64,000 bases of DNA from Nocardia yamanashiensis NBRC 100130 (GCF_001613325.1 NZ_BDCD01000022.1:186001-250000), one strand, 5' to 3'. Positions 8,388 through 17,229 are shown, counted from the first letter of the stretch. Numbers and translations: made by a program. The notes: a model not told the origin generated them from the sequence alone.

Positions 8388-8422
8388 GGAGCGGAAGTCA
8401 CCCCGGAAAGGCGGTATGGAGT

Positions 8423-10576
8423 GTGACCATAGCCACCACTGACGAGCATAAAGCCGTTCAGGAGTCGATGCGCGGATGGGCCGCGGCGGTGCGTCCAATT
8501 GCAACAATGCGAACCGGAGCACCGGAATATTGGCGCGAATATTGGTCGCGCCTGGCCGAACTCGGAATTTTCCGGGTCGCGGTCCCGGAGGAGAACGGCG
8601 GAGCTGGTGGTTCCGTCGGGGATCTGGCTGTCCTGGTGGAGCAGGCGGCGCATGATCTGGTCGGCGGTCCCGTGCTCTCGACGGCATTGGCTGGTCTCGT
8701 TGCCGGCGAGATGCTCGACGAGGATACGCCGTGCGGCGTGGCTCTCGGGGGCGAAATCGCAATATCCGCCGGGGAATCCGGTGTGATCTTGTCCGGTGAA
8801 TGGGACTCGGTCCTGGGCGCTGCCCCGGGCACCGCCGTCCTGCTCCCGATCGTCGATGGCGACCGGTCGCTCTGGTGTCTGGTCGACGCCGACGCCGCCG
8901 GTCTGCGCATCGAGCCCCTCGACGCCATCGACCGCAGCACCCCGCTGGCCAAGGTCAGCTGCTCGGATGTTGCTGTCGCGCCGGAGAAGATCTTCCAGCC
9001 GCAGCAGAGCGTGCTGGATCTGGCCGCCGTGCTGGTTGCCGCCGAGGCCGCCGGCCTCGCGGGCTGGTGCCTGGAGACCGCCGTCGAATACGCCAAGGTG
9101 CGTGAGCAATTCGGCAAGAAAATCGGCGAATTCCAAGCGGTGAAACACATTTGCGCCTGGATGCTGTGCCGGGCCGAGCAGATTCGCGCGGTCGCCGCCG
9201 ATGCCGCGCACGCCGTCGACACCGGTAGCCCGGAACTGCCGCTGGCCGCCGCCATTTCCCTGGTGGTCGCGCTCGATGCCGCCGTCGAGACCGCCAAGGA
9301 CTGCATTCAGGTGCTCGGTGGAATCGGTTTCACCTGGGAGCACGACGCTCACCTGTACCTGCGCAAGGCCACCGCCATCCGCCAGTTGCTGGGCGGCAGC
9401 GCCCGCTGGCGGGCCCGGGTCGCGGAACTGACCCTGGCGGGCCAGCGGCGCACCGTGGGCCTGGCCCTGGGCGACGGCGAGGGCGAAGCCGATTGGGACA
9501 CCGTCGGTTTGGATGCCGGTGAAGCGGCCGTACTGGCCGCCGATCTCGCCAAGATCGCCGCCCTGCCGCCCGAGCAGCAGCGCGTCGCGCTGGCCGAATC
9601 CGGTCTGCTGGCCTCGCACTGGCCCAAGCCGTACGGCCGGGGCGCGGGCCCGATCCTGCGCACCTTCCTCGACGATCAGGTTCGCAAGGCCGGTATCGAA
9701 CTGCCCGAGCTGGCCATTGCCAACTGGGCGATTCCGACCCTGCTGCAATGGGGTTCGCCCGAGCAGATCGAGCGCTACGCGCTGCCGACGCTGACCGGTG
9801 ACGTGCTCTGGTGCCAGCTGTTCTCCGAGCCGGGCGCGGGTTCCGATCTCGCGGCCCTGCGCACCACGGCGACCCGGGTCGAGGGCGGCTGGAAGCTCCA
9901 GGGCCAGAAGGTCTGGACCTCGCTGGCCGACAAGGCGACCTGGGGCATCTGCCTGGCGCGCACCGACGGTGACGCCCCGAAGCACAAGGGCATCTCCTAC
10001 TTCCTGGTGGATATGAAGTCCGCCGGGATCGATATCCGCCCGCTGGTGGAGATCACCGGCGAGGCGCGCTTCAACGAGGTCTTCCTGGACGATGTCTTCG
10101 TCCCGGACGATTGCTTGGTCGGTCAGCTCGGCAATGGGTGGAAGATCGCCCGTTCCACGCTGTCGGCGGAGCGGGTCGCCATGGGCGGCAAGGGAATCGG
10201 CGACGAGCTGGAGGCCATGATCGCCGCCGCTCCGAAGTCCGGTCCCGGCGCCGAACGGGTGGCGGACCGACTCGGAGGACTCATCTCCGAATCAGTCGCT
10301 GGAACTTTGCTGGAAGCTCGTGCCGCGCAGAAGCTGCTGTCCGGTGGAGATCCTGGACCGCAGTCCAGCGTGCGCAAGCTGGTCGGTGTCAGACACCGCC
10401 AGGCGGTCGCCGAATTTGCGGTCGAATTGTCCGGTGCGGCGGGTGCTCTCGAGACCGATGTGGTGAAAGAATTCCTGCTCACACGCTGTTTGTCGATTGC
10501 CGGCGGTACCGAGCAGATTCTGTTGACCGTTGCCGGTGAACGGATCCTCGGACTGCCTCGCGAGTCGCACGGCTAG
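8423..10576 (+). CDS. fadE34: acyl-CoA dehydrogenase FadE34 (ChsE3), double-domain
   Basis: Flavoprotein that desaturates steroid side-chain CoA thioesters; in M. tuberculosis FadE34/ChsE3 acts on the five-carbon side chain. The 717 residues are two acyl-CoA dehydrogenase units in tandem. Unit 1 (about 10-345) ends in ILGG-type sequence VLGGIGFTWEHDAHLYLRKA. Unit 2 (about 400-717) carries FSEPGAGSDLAALRTTA, QGQKVWTSLADKA and GTEQILLTVAGERILGLPR. The length matches the ~711-residue mycobacterial protein. GTG 8423 starts 35 nt after the KstR box. It is the first gene of an operon through ltp2. Confidence 0.92.
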   Translation: MTIATTDEHKAVQESMRGWAAAVRPIATMRTGAPEYWREYWSRLAELGIFRVAVPEENGGAGGSVGDLAVLVEQAAHDLVGGPVLSTALAGLVAGEMLDEDTPCGVALGGEIAISAGESGVILSGEWDSVLGAAPGTAVLLPIVDGDRSLWCLVDADAAGLRIEPLDAIDRSTPLAKVSCSDVAVAPEKIFQPQQSVLDLAAVLVAAEAAGLAGWCLETAVEYAKVREQFGKKIGEFQAVKHICAWMLCRAEQIRAVAADAAHAVDTGSPELPLAAAISLVVALDAAVETAKDCIQVLGGIGFTWEHDAHLYLRKATAIRQLLGGSARWRARVAELTLAGQRRTVGLALGDGEGEADWDTVGLDAGEAAVLAADLAKIAALPPEQQRVALAESGLLASHWPKPYGRGAGPILRTFLDDQVRKAGIELPELAIANWAIPTLLQWGSPEQIERYALPTLTGDVLWCQLFSEPGAGSDLAALRTTATRVEGGWKLQGQKVWTSLADKATWGICLARTDGDAPKHKGISYFLVDMKSAGIDIRPLVEITGEARFNEVFLDDVFVPDDCLVGQLGNGWKIARSTLSAERVAMGGKGIGDELEAMIAAAPKSGPGAERVADRLGGLISESVAGTLLEARAAQKLLSGGDPGPQSSVRKLVGVRHRQAVAEFAVELSGAAGALETDVVKEFLLTRCLSIAGGTEQILLTVAGERILGLPRESHG

Positions 10577-10596
10577 CCCACCCTTCAACCGGGAGT

Positions 10597-11670
10597 ATGG
10601 AATTGGACTTCACGCGGGACGAGAGCCAGGATGCTGTCGCCGAGGTTGTCGTAAGTTTGCTGGAGCACGATAGCGCGCGCGATATCAAGCTCTGGCCGGT
10701 CATTGCCGAGTCCGGACTGCTGGCGCTGCCGCTGCCCGAACGCTTCGGCGGCGACGAGATGGGGCTGCTGGAGGTGTCGACGCTGCTCACCGAGCTGGCC
10801 ACCGATGCCGTGCAGACCCCGGCGCTGAGCACCCTGGGCTTCGGCGTGCTGCCCTTGCTGGCCATCGGGGTGCCGGATGCGCTGGCGGAGAAGGTGTTTC
10901 CGGCCGTCGCGCAGGGTGCGGTGCTGACCGCCGCCCTGCACGAGACCGGCTCGCCGTTCACCGTGAAGCCCGAGACCACGGCCACGCCGGACGGCGTCAC
11001 CGTGCGCATCACCGGTCGCAAGGTGGCGGTGCCGTACGCGGACACCGCGCGCTGGCTGCTGGTGCCCACCGACAGCGGTATCGCCGTGGTGGACGGTGAC
11101 GCCCCCGGCATCACCAAGACCGCGAGCCCCACTTCCGATGGCGTGCCGGAGTTCTCGGTGGCCTTCGACGGGGTGCAGATCCCGGCCGAGCAATTGCTGC
11201 CCGGCGGGCTGACCGAACTGCACCGCTTCGCGCTGGCGAGCATCGGCTCGGTGGCCGACGGCCTGCTCAAGGGCGTCATCGCGCTGACCGCCGAACACGT
11301 CCGCACCCGGCAGCAGTTCGGCCGCGCGCTGGCCGAATTCCAGGCTGTCGCACAGCAGATCGCCGATGTCTACGTGGTCTCGCGGACGCTGCACGCCGCG
11401 AACACCTCGGCCAACTGGGCGCTCGCGCAGGACGACGACTCCGCCGAACACCTGGACCGCATCGACGACGATCTGGACGTGCTGGCCTATACGGTGGCCT
11501 CCGAGCTGCCCGCGGCCATGCAGAAGTGCCATCACCTGCACGGTGGTCTCGGCGTCGATATGACCCACCCGTTGCACCGCTACTACTCACAGGCCAAGGA
11601 CATCGCGCGCTGGCTCGGCGGCGAATCGTTCCGGCTGGATCGCTTGGGAGCCAGATGTTCATCGAACTGA
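10597..11670 (+). CDS. fadE28: acyl-CoA dehydrogenase FadE28 (ChsE1)
   Basis: Partner of FadE29 in the alpha2beta2 dehydrogenase that desaturates the three-carbon (propionate) steroid side chain as its CoA ester. The 357-residue product matches the mycobacterial FadE28 pattern: PVPERLGG-like LPLPERFGGDEMGLLEVSTL, RQQFGRALAEFQAVAQQIAD, and a C-terminus ending in HHLHGGLGVDMTHPLHRYY. It starts 20 nt after fadE34 and overlaps fadE29 by 16 nt. It corresponds to the first dehydrogenase gene of the M. tuberculosis igr operon, but cyp125, which precedes it there, is absent here. Confidence 0.9.
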   Translation: MELDFTRDESQDAVAEVVVSLLEHDSARDIKLWPVIAESGLLALPLPERFGGDEMGLLEVSTLLTELATDAVQTPALSTLGFGVLPLLAIGVPDALAEKVFPAVAQGAVLTAALHETGSPFTVKPETTATPDGVTVRITGRKVAVPYADTARWLLVPTDSGIAVVDGDAPGITKTASPTSDGVPEFSVAFDGVQIPAEQLLPGGLTELHRFALASIGSVADGLLKGVIALTAEHVRTRQQFGRALAEFQAVAQQIADVYVVSRTLHAANTSANWALAQDDDSAEHLDRIDDDLDVLAYTVASELPAAMQKCHHLHGGLGVDMTHPLHRYYSQAKDIARWLGGESFRLDRLGARCSSN

Positions 11671-12824
11671 CCGCGGAACAGCGGCAGCTGCGCGACGAAT
11701 TGCGTTCGTACTTCACCGGTCTCGTGACTCCCGAAGAGGAGGCCGAGATGCTGGTGAACCGCCACGGCGATGCCTATCGCGCGGTGGTGAAGCGGATGGG
11801 CGCGGACGGCAAGCTCGGCCTCGGCTGGCCCGTCGAATACGGCGGGCAGGGTTTCGGCCCGCTGGAACAGCAGATCTTCTACAACGAGGCCGTGCGCGCG
11901 GACGTGCCGGTGCCGCTGGTCACCCTGCTGACCGTCGGCCCGGCGCTGCAGAGTTTCGGCACGCCGGAGCAGAAGCAGAAGTTCCTGCCCGGAATCCTCA
12001 CCGGTGACGTGCATTTCGCCATCGGGTATTCGGAGCCGGACGCGGGTACCGACCTGGCCGCGTTGCGCACCAGCGCGGTCAAGGACGCAAACGGCGACTG
12101 GATCGTCAACGGGCAGAAGATCTTCACCACCGGTGCGCACGAGGCCGATTACATCTGGCTGGCGGTGCGCACCGGGACGGTGGAGTCCCGGCACAAGGGC
12201 ATCACGATCCTGATCGTCGATACCAAGGATCCGGGCTACTCCTGGACGCCGATCATCACCGCCGACGGCGCGCATCACACCAATGCCACCTACTTCGACA
12301 ATGTGCGCGTGCCCGCGAACATGATCGTCGGGGAGGAGAACGGCGGCTGGAAGCTCATCACCACCCAGCTCAATCACGAGCGCGTCAGCCTCGGCCCGTC
12401 GGGCAAGATCGAGCAGCTCTACGAGCGGGTGCGGGAATGGGCGCAGAAGCAGGGCGTGCTGGGTGAGCAGGAAGTGCGCCGCTCGCTGGGCCGCCTGCAC
12501 GCCATGGTGCGGCTGAACGAACTGCTGAACTGGCAGGTGGCGTCCAATATGGAACGCCCCGACGCGAATCCGGCCGATGTCATCTCCGATGCCTCCGCCA
12601 CCAAGGTGTTCTCCACCGAGGCGCTGCAGGAGGCCGGCCGCCTCGCCGAGGAGATCGTGGGCCGCTACGGCGATCCCGCCGAGCCCGCCACCGCGGACCT
12701 GCTGGTGTGGCTGGACCGCCGCACCAAGCAGAACCTGGTGGTCACCTTCGGCGGCGGCGTCAACGAGATCATGCGCGAGCTGATCGCCCAGATGGGCCTG
12801 CGGCTGCCCCGCGTGCCGCGATAG
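11655..12824 (+). CDS. fadE29: acyl-CoA dehydrogenase FadE29 (ChsE2)
   Basis: Second subunit of the ChsE1-ChsE2 dehydrogenase. The start is ATG 11655 (MFIELTAEQRQLRDELRSYF, which aligns with mycobacterial FadE29); the longer upstream frame overlaps fadE28. The 389-residue product shows FAIGYSEPDAGTDLAALRT, NGQKIFTTGAHEADYIWLA, DGAHHTNATYFDNVRVP and a C-terminal FGGGVNEIMRELIAQ. Cofactor is FAD. It is translationally linked to fadE28. Confidence 0.92.
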   Translation: MFIELTAEQRQLRDELRSYFTGLVTPEEEAEMLVNRHGDAYRAVVKRMGADGKLGLGWPVEYGGQGFGPLEQQIFYNEAVRADVPVPLVTLLTVGPALQSFGTPEQKQKFLPGILTGDVHFAIGYSEPDAGTDLAALRTSAVKDANGDWIVNGQKIFTTGAHEADYIWLAVRTGTVESRHKGITILIVDTKDPGYSWTPIITADGAHHTNATYFDNVRVPANMIVGEENGGWKLITTQLNHERVSLGPSGKIEQLYERVREWAQKQGVLGEQEVRRSLGRLHAMVRLNELLNWQVASNMERPDANPADVISDASATKVFSTEALQEAGRLAEEIVGRYGDPAEPATADLLVWLDRRTKQNLVVTFGGGVNEIMRELIAQMGLRLPRVPR

Positions 12825-12834
12825 GAGTTTCAGC

Positions 12835-13800
12835 GTGACAACGAGTTTCACGGCCGACGAGATCCGCGCGGGCCTGGAGAAGATCAAGGCCGACGGTGAG
12901 TCCGCGCCGCGCGCGGGGCGGGATCCGATCAATCAGCCCATGATCAACAACTGGGTCGAGGCGCTCGGCGACGCCAACCCGATCTACGTGGACGAGGCCG
13001 CCGCCAAGGCGGCCGGGCATCCCGGGATCGTGGCCCCGCCCGCCATGGCGCAGGTGTGGACCATGCTGGGACTGGGCGGCGTGCGCGCCGACGACGACCC
13101 GATGACCCGCACCAACGAGCTGTTCGACGCGGCCGGGTTCACCTCGGTCGTGGCCACCAACTGCGATCAGGTCTACCACCGGTACCTGGAGCTGGGCGAG
13201 CAGGTGACGGTGCGCACCAGCATCGGCGACATCGTGGGGCCCAAGAAGACCGGGCTCGGCGACGGGTGGTTCACCACCTACCTCACCAACTGGTACGTCG
13301 GCGACGAGCTCGTCACCGAGATGAAGTTCCGGATGCTTAAGTTCGCGCCCGGGACCGGAAAGACGGCCGCCCCGAAGGAATCCGGCGAGGTTTCGGCGGA
13401 GGATCTGGCCAAGCGGGTGCGGCCCACGGTCTCCAAGGACACCGAATTCTTCTGGGAGGGCACCAAGCTCGGGGAGCTGCGCATCCAGCAGCGCCCCGAC
13501 GGTTCGCTCCAGCATCCGCCGGTGCCGGCGCTGTGGAAGGACCACACGGAGCAGACCGACTACGTCGTGGCGTCCGGCCGCGGCACCGTGTTCAGCTTCG
13601 TGGTGCACCACGCGCCCAAGGTGCCGGGACGGCAGCTGCCGTACGTGATCGCCCTGGTCGAGCTGGAAGAAGGCGTGCGCATGCTCGGTGAGCTGACCGG
13701 CATCGACGCGTCCGAGGTCGAGATCGGACTGCCGGTCGAGGCCGCGTTCCTGAAGATCGACGACGACAACACCGTGCCCTACTGGAAGGCTGTCCGATGA
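12835..13800 (+). CDS. chsH2: steroid enoyl-CoA hydratase subunit ChsH2 (MaoC + DUF35)
   Basis: With ChsH1 it hydrates the unsaturated three-carbon steroid side chain, and its DUF35 domain docks the aldolase Ltp2. Residues ~1-170 form a MaoC-like hot-dog domain (WVEALGDANPIYVDEAAAKA, GIVAPPAMAQVWTM). Residues ~195-321 form DUF35 (FFWEGTKLGELRIQQ, GRGTVFSFVVHHAPKVPGR). The pair of CxxC zinc ligands common in DUF35 proteins is absent; RPDGSLQHPP stands in its place, as I recall for the M. tuberculosis protein. GTG 12835 is preceded by AGGAG at 12823-12827. It overlaps chsH1 by 4 nt. Confidence 0.92.
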   Translation: MTTSFTADEIRAGLEKIKADGESAPRAGRDPINQPMINNWVEALGDANPIYVDEAAAKAAGHPGIVAPPAMAQVWTMLGLGGVRADDDPMTRTNELFDAAGFTSVVATNCDQVYHRYLELGEQVTVRTSIGDIVGPKKTGLGDGWFTTYLTNWYVGDELVTEMKFRMLKFAPGTGKTAAPKESGEVSAEDLAKRVRPTVSKDTEFFWEGTKLGELRIQQRPDGSLQHPPVPALWKDHTEQTDYVVASGRGTVFSFVVHHAPKVPGRQLPYVIALVELEEGVRMLGELTGIDASEVEIGLPVEAAFLKIDDDNTVPYWKAVR

Positions 13801-14216
13801 CATCCACCATCGAACCGGCCACCGTCGCCGTCGGAACGGTATTGCCGGAGTTGGCGATTCACGCCGACCCCACGTTCATCATTGCCACCGCGCTGGCGAC
13901 GCGGGATTTCCAGGACGTGCACCACGACCGGGACAAGGCGGTCGCGCGCGGGTCCAAGGACATCTTCGTCAATATCCTCACCGACACCGGTCTGGTGCAG
14001 CGCTTCGTCACCGACTGGGCCGGTCCGGCCGCGCGGGTGAAGTCCATCTCGCTGCGCCTGGGCGTGCCGCTGTACGCCGGTGACACGCTGACGCTGTCCG
14101 GCACCGTGACCGAGATCGCGGGATCCGACGTCACCATCCAGGTCACCGGCAGCGACAGCCTCGGTGATCACATCGTGGCGAAAGCCGTTATCTCTCTTCA
14201 GGAGGCCCAGCAGTGA
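13797..14216 (+). CDS. chsH1: steroid enoyl-CoA hydratase subunit ChsH1 (MaoC-like)
   Basis: 139-residue single hot-dog protein that completes the ChsH1-ChsH2 hydratase. The hydratase active-site signature is visible as ATRDFQDVHHDRDKAVARGSKDIFVNIL, where Asp and His are the expected catalytic pair. The ATG overlaps the chsH2 stop (ATGA), and its own stop overlaps the ltp2 start, so chsH2-chsH1-ltp2 should be made in fixed ratios. Cytoplasmic. Confidence 0.92.
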   Translation: MTSTIEPATVAVGTVLPELAIHADPTFIIATALATRDFQDVHHDRDKAVARGSKDIFVNILTDTGLVQRFVTDWAGPAARVKSISLRLGVPLYAGDTLTLSGTVTEIAGSDVTIQVTGSDSLGDHIVAKAVISLQEAQQ

Positions 14217-15388
14217 CGGGCACCAGCCGCCGGACCGCGATCGTCGGCATCGGCGCGACGGATTTCTCCAAGGACTCCGGTCGCAGTGAACTGCGCCTGG
14301 CCGCCGAGGCGGTCACCGCGGCGCTCGCCGACGCGGGCCTGACGCCCGCCGACGTGGACGGCCTGACGACCTTCACCATGGACACCAACACCCAGGCCGC
14401 CGTGGCCCGGGCCAGCGGTATCCCGAGCCTGAAGTTCTTCTCCAACATCCCGTTCGGCGGCGGCGCGGCCGCCGCCACCGTGCAGCACGCCGCGCTCGCG
14501 GTGGCCTCGGGCGTCGCGGATGTCGTTGTCGCGTACCGGGCTTTCAACGAGCGCTCCGGAAATCGGTTCGGGCAGTTCGCGACTCACCTCGCGACCGGCA
14601 ACCCGAGCTCCTCGGGCGTCGACAACGCCTTCTCCTACACGCACGGCCTGGGCACCCCGGCCGCGCAGGTGGCGATGGTGGCGCGGCGCTACATGCACGT
14701 ATACGGCGCGCGCAGTGAGGATTTCGGCCGCATCGCGGTCGCCGATCGCAAGCACGCCGCCGTGAACCCGGCCGCGCACTTCTACGGCAAGCCGATCACC
14801 CTGGAAGAGCACCAGGCCTCGCGCTGGATCGCGGAGCCGCTGCACCTGCTGGATTGCTGCCAGGAGACCGACGGCGGCGTGGCCATCGTCATCACCAGTG
14901 CCGAGCGGGCCAAGGATCTGCCCAACAAGCCGGCGCTGATCGCCGGGGCCGCACAGGGTTCCGGAGCCGATCAGTACGTCATGACCAGCTACTACCGCGA
15001 TGCCATGACCGGCCTGCCGGAAATGGGCCTGGTCGGCGATCAGCTGTGGGCGCAGAGCGGGCTGACCCCGGCCGATATGCAGGCCGCCATCCTGTACGAC
15101 CACTTCACGCCCTTCGTGCTCATGCAGCTCGAGGAGCTCGGGTTCTGCGGCCGCGGCGAGGCCAAGGACTTCATCAAGGACGGGGCCATCGAGATCGGCG
15201 GCAAGCTGCCGTTGAACACGCACGGCGGTCAGCTGGGCGAGGCGTACATCCACGGCATGAACGGCATCGCCGAGGGCGTGCGCCAGATTCGCGGCACCTC
15301 GGTGAATCAGGTCGAGGGCCTGGAGAACATCGTGGTCACGGCCGGTACCGGCGTGCCCACCTCCGGTCTGGTGCTGACCTCGAACTAG
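14213..15388 (+). CDS. ltp2: thiolase-like steroid aldolase Ltp2
   Basis: Retro-aldol enzyme that cleaves the hydroxylated three-carbon side chain to release propionyl-CoA and androstenedione. The 391-residue protein has the SCP2-thiolase fold pattern (RTAIVGIGATDFSKDSGRSE, LLDCCQETDGGVAIVIT, NTHGGQLGEAYIHGMNGI). It lacks the HDCF active-site context of true thiolases, consistent with the aldolase subgroup. GTG 14213 overlaps the chsH1 stop and has AGGAGG at 14200-14205. It is the last gene of the fadE34-ltp2 operon; a hairpin follows at 15413. Confidence 0.92.
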   Translation: MTGTSRRTAIVGIGATDFSKDSGRSELRLAAEAVTAALADAGLTPADVDGLTTFTMDTNTQAAVARASGIPSLKFFSNIPFGGGAAAATVQHAALAVASGVADVVVAYRAFNERSGNRFGQFATHLATGNPSSSGVDNAFSYTHGLGTPAAQVAMVARRYMHVYGARSEDFGRIAVADRKHAAVNPAAHFYGKPITLEEHQASRWIAEPLHLLDCCQETDGGVAIVITSAERAKDLPNKPALIAGAAQGSGADQYVMTSYYRDAMTGLPEMGLVGDQLWAQSGLTPADMQAAILYDHFTPFVLMQLEELGFCGRGEAKDFIKDGAIEIGGKLPLNTHGGQLGEAYIHGMNGIAEGVRQIRGTSVNQVEGLENIVVTAGTGVPTSGLVLTSN

Positions 15389-15412
15389 CTTCGCCCGCAG
15401 GGTGATTCGCAG

Positions 15413-15448
15413 ACACCCCGGAGCGCTCCGGACGGCGCTCGGGGGTGT
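15413..15448 (+). terminator. terminator hairpin after ltp2
   Basis: 13-bp stem with one mismatch (ACACCCCGGAGCG at 15413-15425, CGCTCGGGGGTGT at 15436-15448) and a 10-nt loop, 25 nt after the ltp2 stop. No U-tract. Confidence 0.6.
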
Positions 15449-15480
15449 TCCGCGTTGCGGGGGTTGTGCCGCCGACAAGA

Positions 15481-15500
15481 GTGAGTGTACAGTCACTCAC
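15481..15500. promoter_or_regulatory. palindromic operator abutting a TetR start codon
   Basis: GTGAGTGTACAGTCACTCAC: arms GTGAGTG and CACTCAC around TACAGT. The last base touches the ATG at 15501. TACAGT (15488-15493) could be the -10, which would put transcription start at the ATG. A related 20-bp site (16/20 identical) lies at 16162-16181 before the oxidoreductase gene. Confidence 0.75.
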
Positions 15501-16118
15501 ATGGCAAAGCGCGGAGTTTCCCTCTCCACCTCGGATGTGCGGCGCGAGGCGGTCGTCGACGCGGCGATCACCGAATTCGCCCGGACCGGGTACCACGGCA
15601 CGCCCACCACGGCGGTCGCGGCGGGTGCGGGCATCTCCACCGCCTATGTGTTCAAGCTGTTCCCGTCGAAGGTGGGGTTGTTCGTGGCGGCGCTCGATCG
15701 CTGCTTCGAATTGGTCGAGAAGTCCCTGGCCACCGGTGCTGCGCGGGTTCCGGGCGCGGATCCCGAAGCCGTCCTGCACGAAATGGGCGGGGCCTACGCC
15801 GAACTCATCGCCGACAAGCGATTGCTCATGCTCCAGGTGCACGCCCAGTCGGCGGCCGATATCGCCGATATCGCCGACGCGGTGCGGCGTGGACTGGCGC
15901 GGGTCACCGACTACGCCAAGACCCGCTCCGGTGCGTCCGACGAAGCGGTGCAGCGTTTCATGGCCTACGGCCAGCTGTGCCATCTCATCACCACGCTCGG
16001 ATTGGAAGGCGGCGAAGGCGGCTGGGCCGCGGTGCTCACCGCCGGGATTCGTCACTACCCGGAAACGCCCGGGGCGTCGGCCGTCGTGAAGACGGCGGAA
16101 ACCGCCTACACGGCCTGA
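15501..16118 (+). CDS. TetR-family regulator, probably autoregulated
   Basis: 205-residue TetR protein with helix-turn-helix region DVRREAVVDAAITEFARTGY, HGTPTTAVAAGAGISTAYVFKLFPSKVGLF. ATG 15501 is chosen because a 20-bp palindrome ends exactly before it; the frame stays open upstream to 15402 but would run through the operator. The same palindrome recurs before the downstream oxidoreductase, so the protein very likely represses both itself and that gene. The C-terminal ligand domain is unassigned. Effector unknown; an electrophile or quinone is a guess from the target gene. Confidence 0.85.
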   Translation: MAKRGVSLSTSDVRREAVVDAAITEFARTGYHGTPTTAVAAGAGISTAYVFKLFPSKVGLFVAALDRCFELVEKSLATGAARVPGADPEAVLHEMGGAYAELIADKRLLMLQVHAQSAADIADIADAVRRGLARVTDYAKTRSGASDEAVQRFMAYGQLCHLITTLGLEGGEGGWAAVLTAGIRHYPETPGASAVVKTAETAYTA

Positions 16119-16125
16119 TTTTTCC

Positions 16126-16151
16126 GGCCCCGACACTCGGGGCCTTTCTTT
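16126..16151 (+). terminator. intrinsic terminator between the TetR gene and oxidoreductase
   Basis: Perfect 8-bp stem (GGCCCCGA / TCGGGGCC) with a CAC loop followed by TTTCTTT, right after the TetR stop. It makes the downstream gene depend on its own promoter. Confidence 0.8.
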
Positions 16152-16161
16152 CACCTATCGG

Positions 16162-16181
16162 GTGACTGAGTAGTCACTCAC
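16162..16181. promoter_or_regulatory. second palindromic TetR operator, before the oxidoreductase
   Basis: GTGACTGAGTAGTCACTCAC, 20 bp upstream of ATG 16201 and 16/20 identical to the site at 15481-15500. Probably bound by the same TetR protein. Confidence 0.7.
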
Positions 16182-16200
16182 CATCGAATCGAGGAACCTC

Positions 16201-17229
16201 ATGTCCACCACCACCGAAATCCTGCTCCCCGGCCTCGTCGAACCGCACGAACTGCGCACCGTCCAGCGCGAACTCCCGCCGCCCGCCCACGGCCAGGCCC
16301 TCGTCCGCGTCGAAGCCACCGGCGTCTCCTTCGCCGAACAGCAGATGCGCCGCGGCAAGTACTACGACCAGCCCGCCTTCCCCTTCGTCCCCGGCTACGA
16401 CCTGGTCGGCACCGTCGAAACCCTCGGTCCCGGAACCGATCCCGCGCTCCTCGGCCGCCGCGTCGCCGCGCTCACCAAGATCGGCGGCTGGGCCACCCGG
16501 GTACTGGTGGACGCCGCCGACCTGGTCCCCGTCCCCGAGAACCTGGATCCGGCCGCCGCCGAGACCTTCGTCGTCAACGGCATCACCGCCTGGCAGCTGC
16601 TGCACCGCCACGCGAAAGTCCTTGCCGGGCAGACCATCCTGGTGCACGGCGCCAACGGGGGAGTGGGCTCGACCCTGGTGCAATTGGCCCGCCTGGCCGG
16701 CGTCCGGGTGATCGGCACCGCCTCGGCCCGCAATGCCGAAGCCGTGGCGGCGCTCGGCGCGACCCCGGTCGACTATCGCGGCGACGTCACCGCCCAGGTG
16801 CGAGCCCTGGCGCCGAACGGCGTGGACGCGGTCTTCGACCATGTCGGCGGCCCCGGCATCGTCGACTCGTTCCGCCTGCTCGCCCCCGGCGGCACCCTCG
16901 TCGCCTACGGCAGCGCCTCCACCAAGAACGAGACCGGCAACTCCCGCCTCCCGGTCCTGGCCCTCTTCGCCCGCCTGCTGCTCTGGAACACCCTGCCCAA
17001 CAAGCGTTCCGCGTACTTCTACAACATCTGGGCCGGTCTGCGCCGCCGCTCCGCCTTCCGCGCCCGCCTGGCCGAGGATCTGACCGCGGTGCTCGCCCTG
17101 GCCGCCCGCGGCGAACTGGACCCCCAGATCGCCGCTCGCTTCCCGCTCACCGCCGCCGGTGACGCCCTCGCCCTGGCCGAATCCCGCACCGTCACCGGCA
17201 AAGTCGTGCTGCTGCCGCAGGCCGGCTGA
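16201..17229 (+). CDS. medium-chain NAD(P)H:quinone oxidoreductase-like protein
   Basis: 342-residue zinc-independent medium-chain dehydrogenase/reductase. A GroES-like N-terminus (ALVRVEATGVSFAEQQMRRGKYYDQPAFPFVPGYDLVGTV) is followed by a Rossmann domain with the nucleotide-binding segment VHGANGGVGSTLVQLARLAG. No structural-zinc cysteine cluster is present, which places it with quinone oxidoreductases. GAGGAA at 16191-16196 is the ribosome-binding site. Control by the adjacent TetR is inferred from the shared 20-bp operator. Substrate unknown. Confidence 0.85.
   Translation: MSTTTEILLPGLVEPHELRTVQRELPPPAHGQALVRVEATGVSFAEQQMRRGKYYDQPAFPFVPGYDLVGTVETLGPGTDPALLGRRVAALTKIGGWATRVLVDAADLVPVPENLDPAAAETFVVNGITAWQLLHRHAKVLAGQTILVHGANGGVGSTLVQLARLAGVRVIGTASARNAEAVAALGATPVDYRGDVTAQVRALAPNGVDAVFDHVGGPGIVDSFRLLAPGGTLVAYGSASTKNETGNSRLPVLALFARLLLWNTLPNKRSAYFYNIWAGLRRRSAFRARLAEDLTAVLALAARGELDPQIAARFPLTAAGDALALAESRTVTGKVVLLPQAG

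Noticed and set aside
8294..9985. 563-codon open frame on the minus strand
   Set aside because: Lies opposite fadE34, which has full dehydrogenase motifs. Long antisense frames are expected at this GC content.
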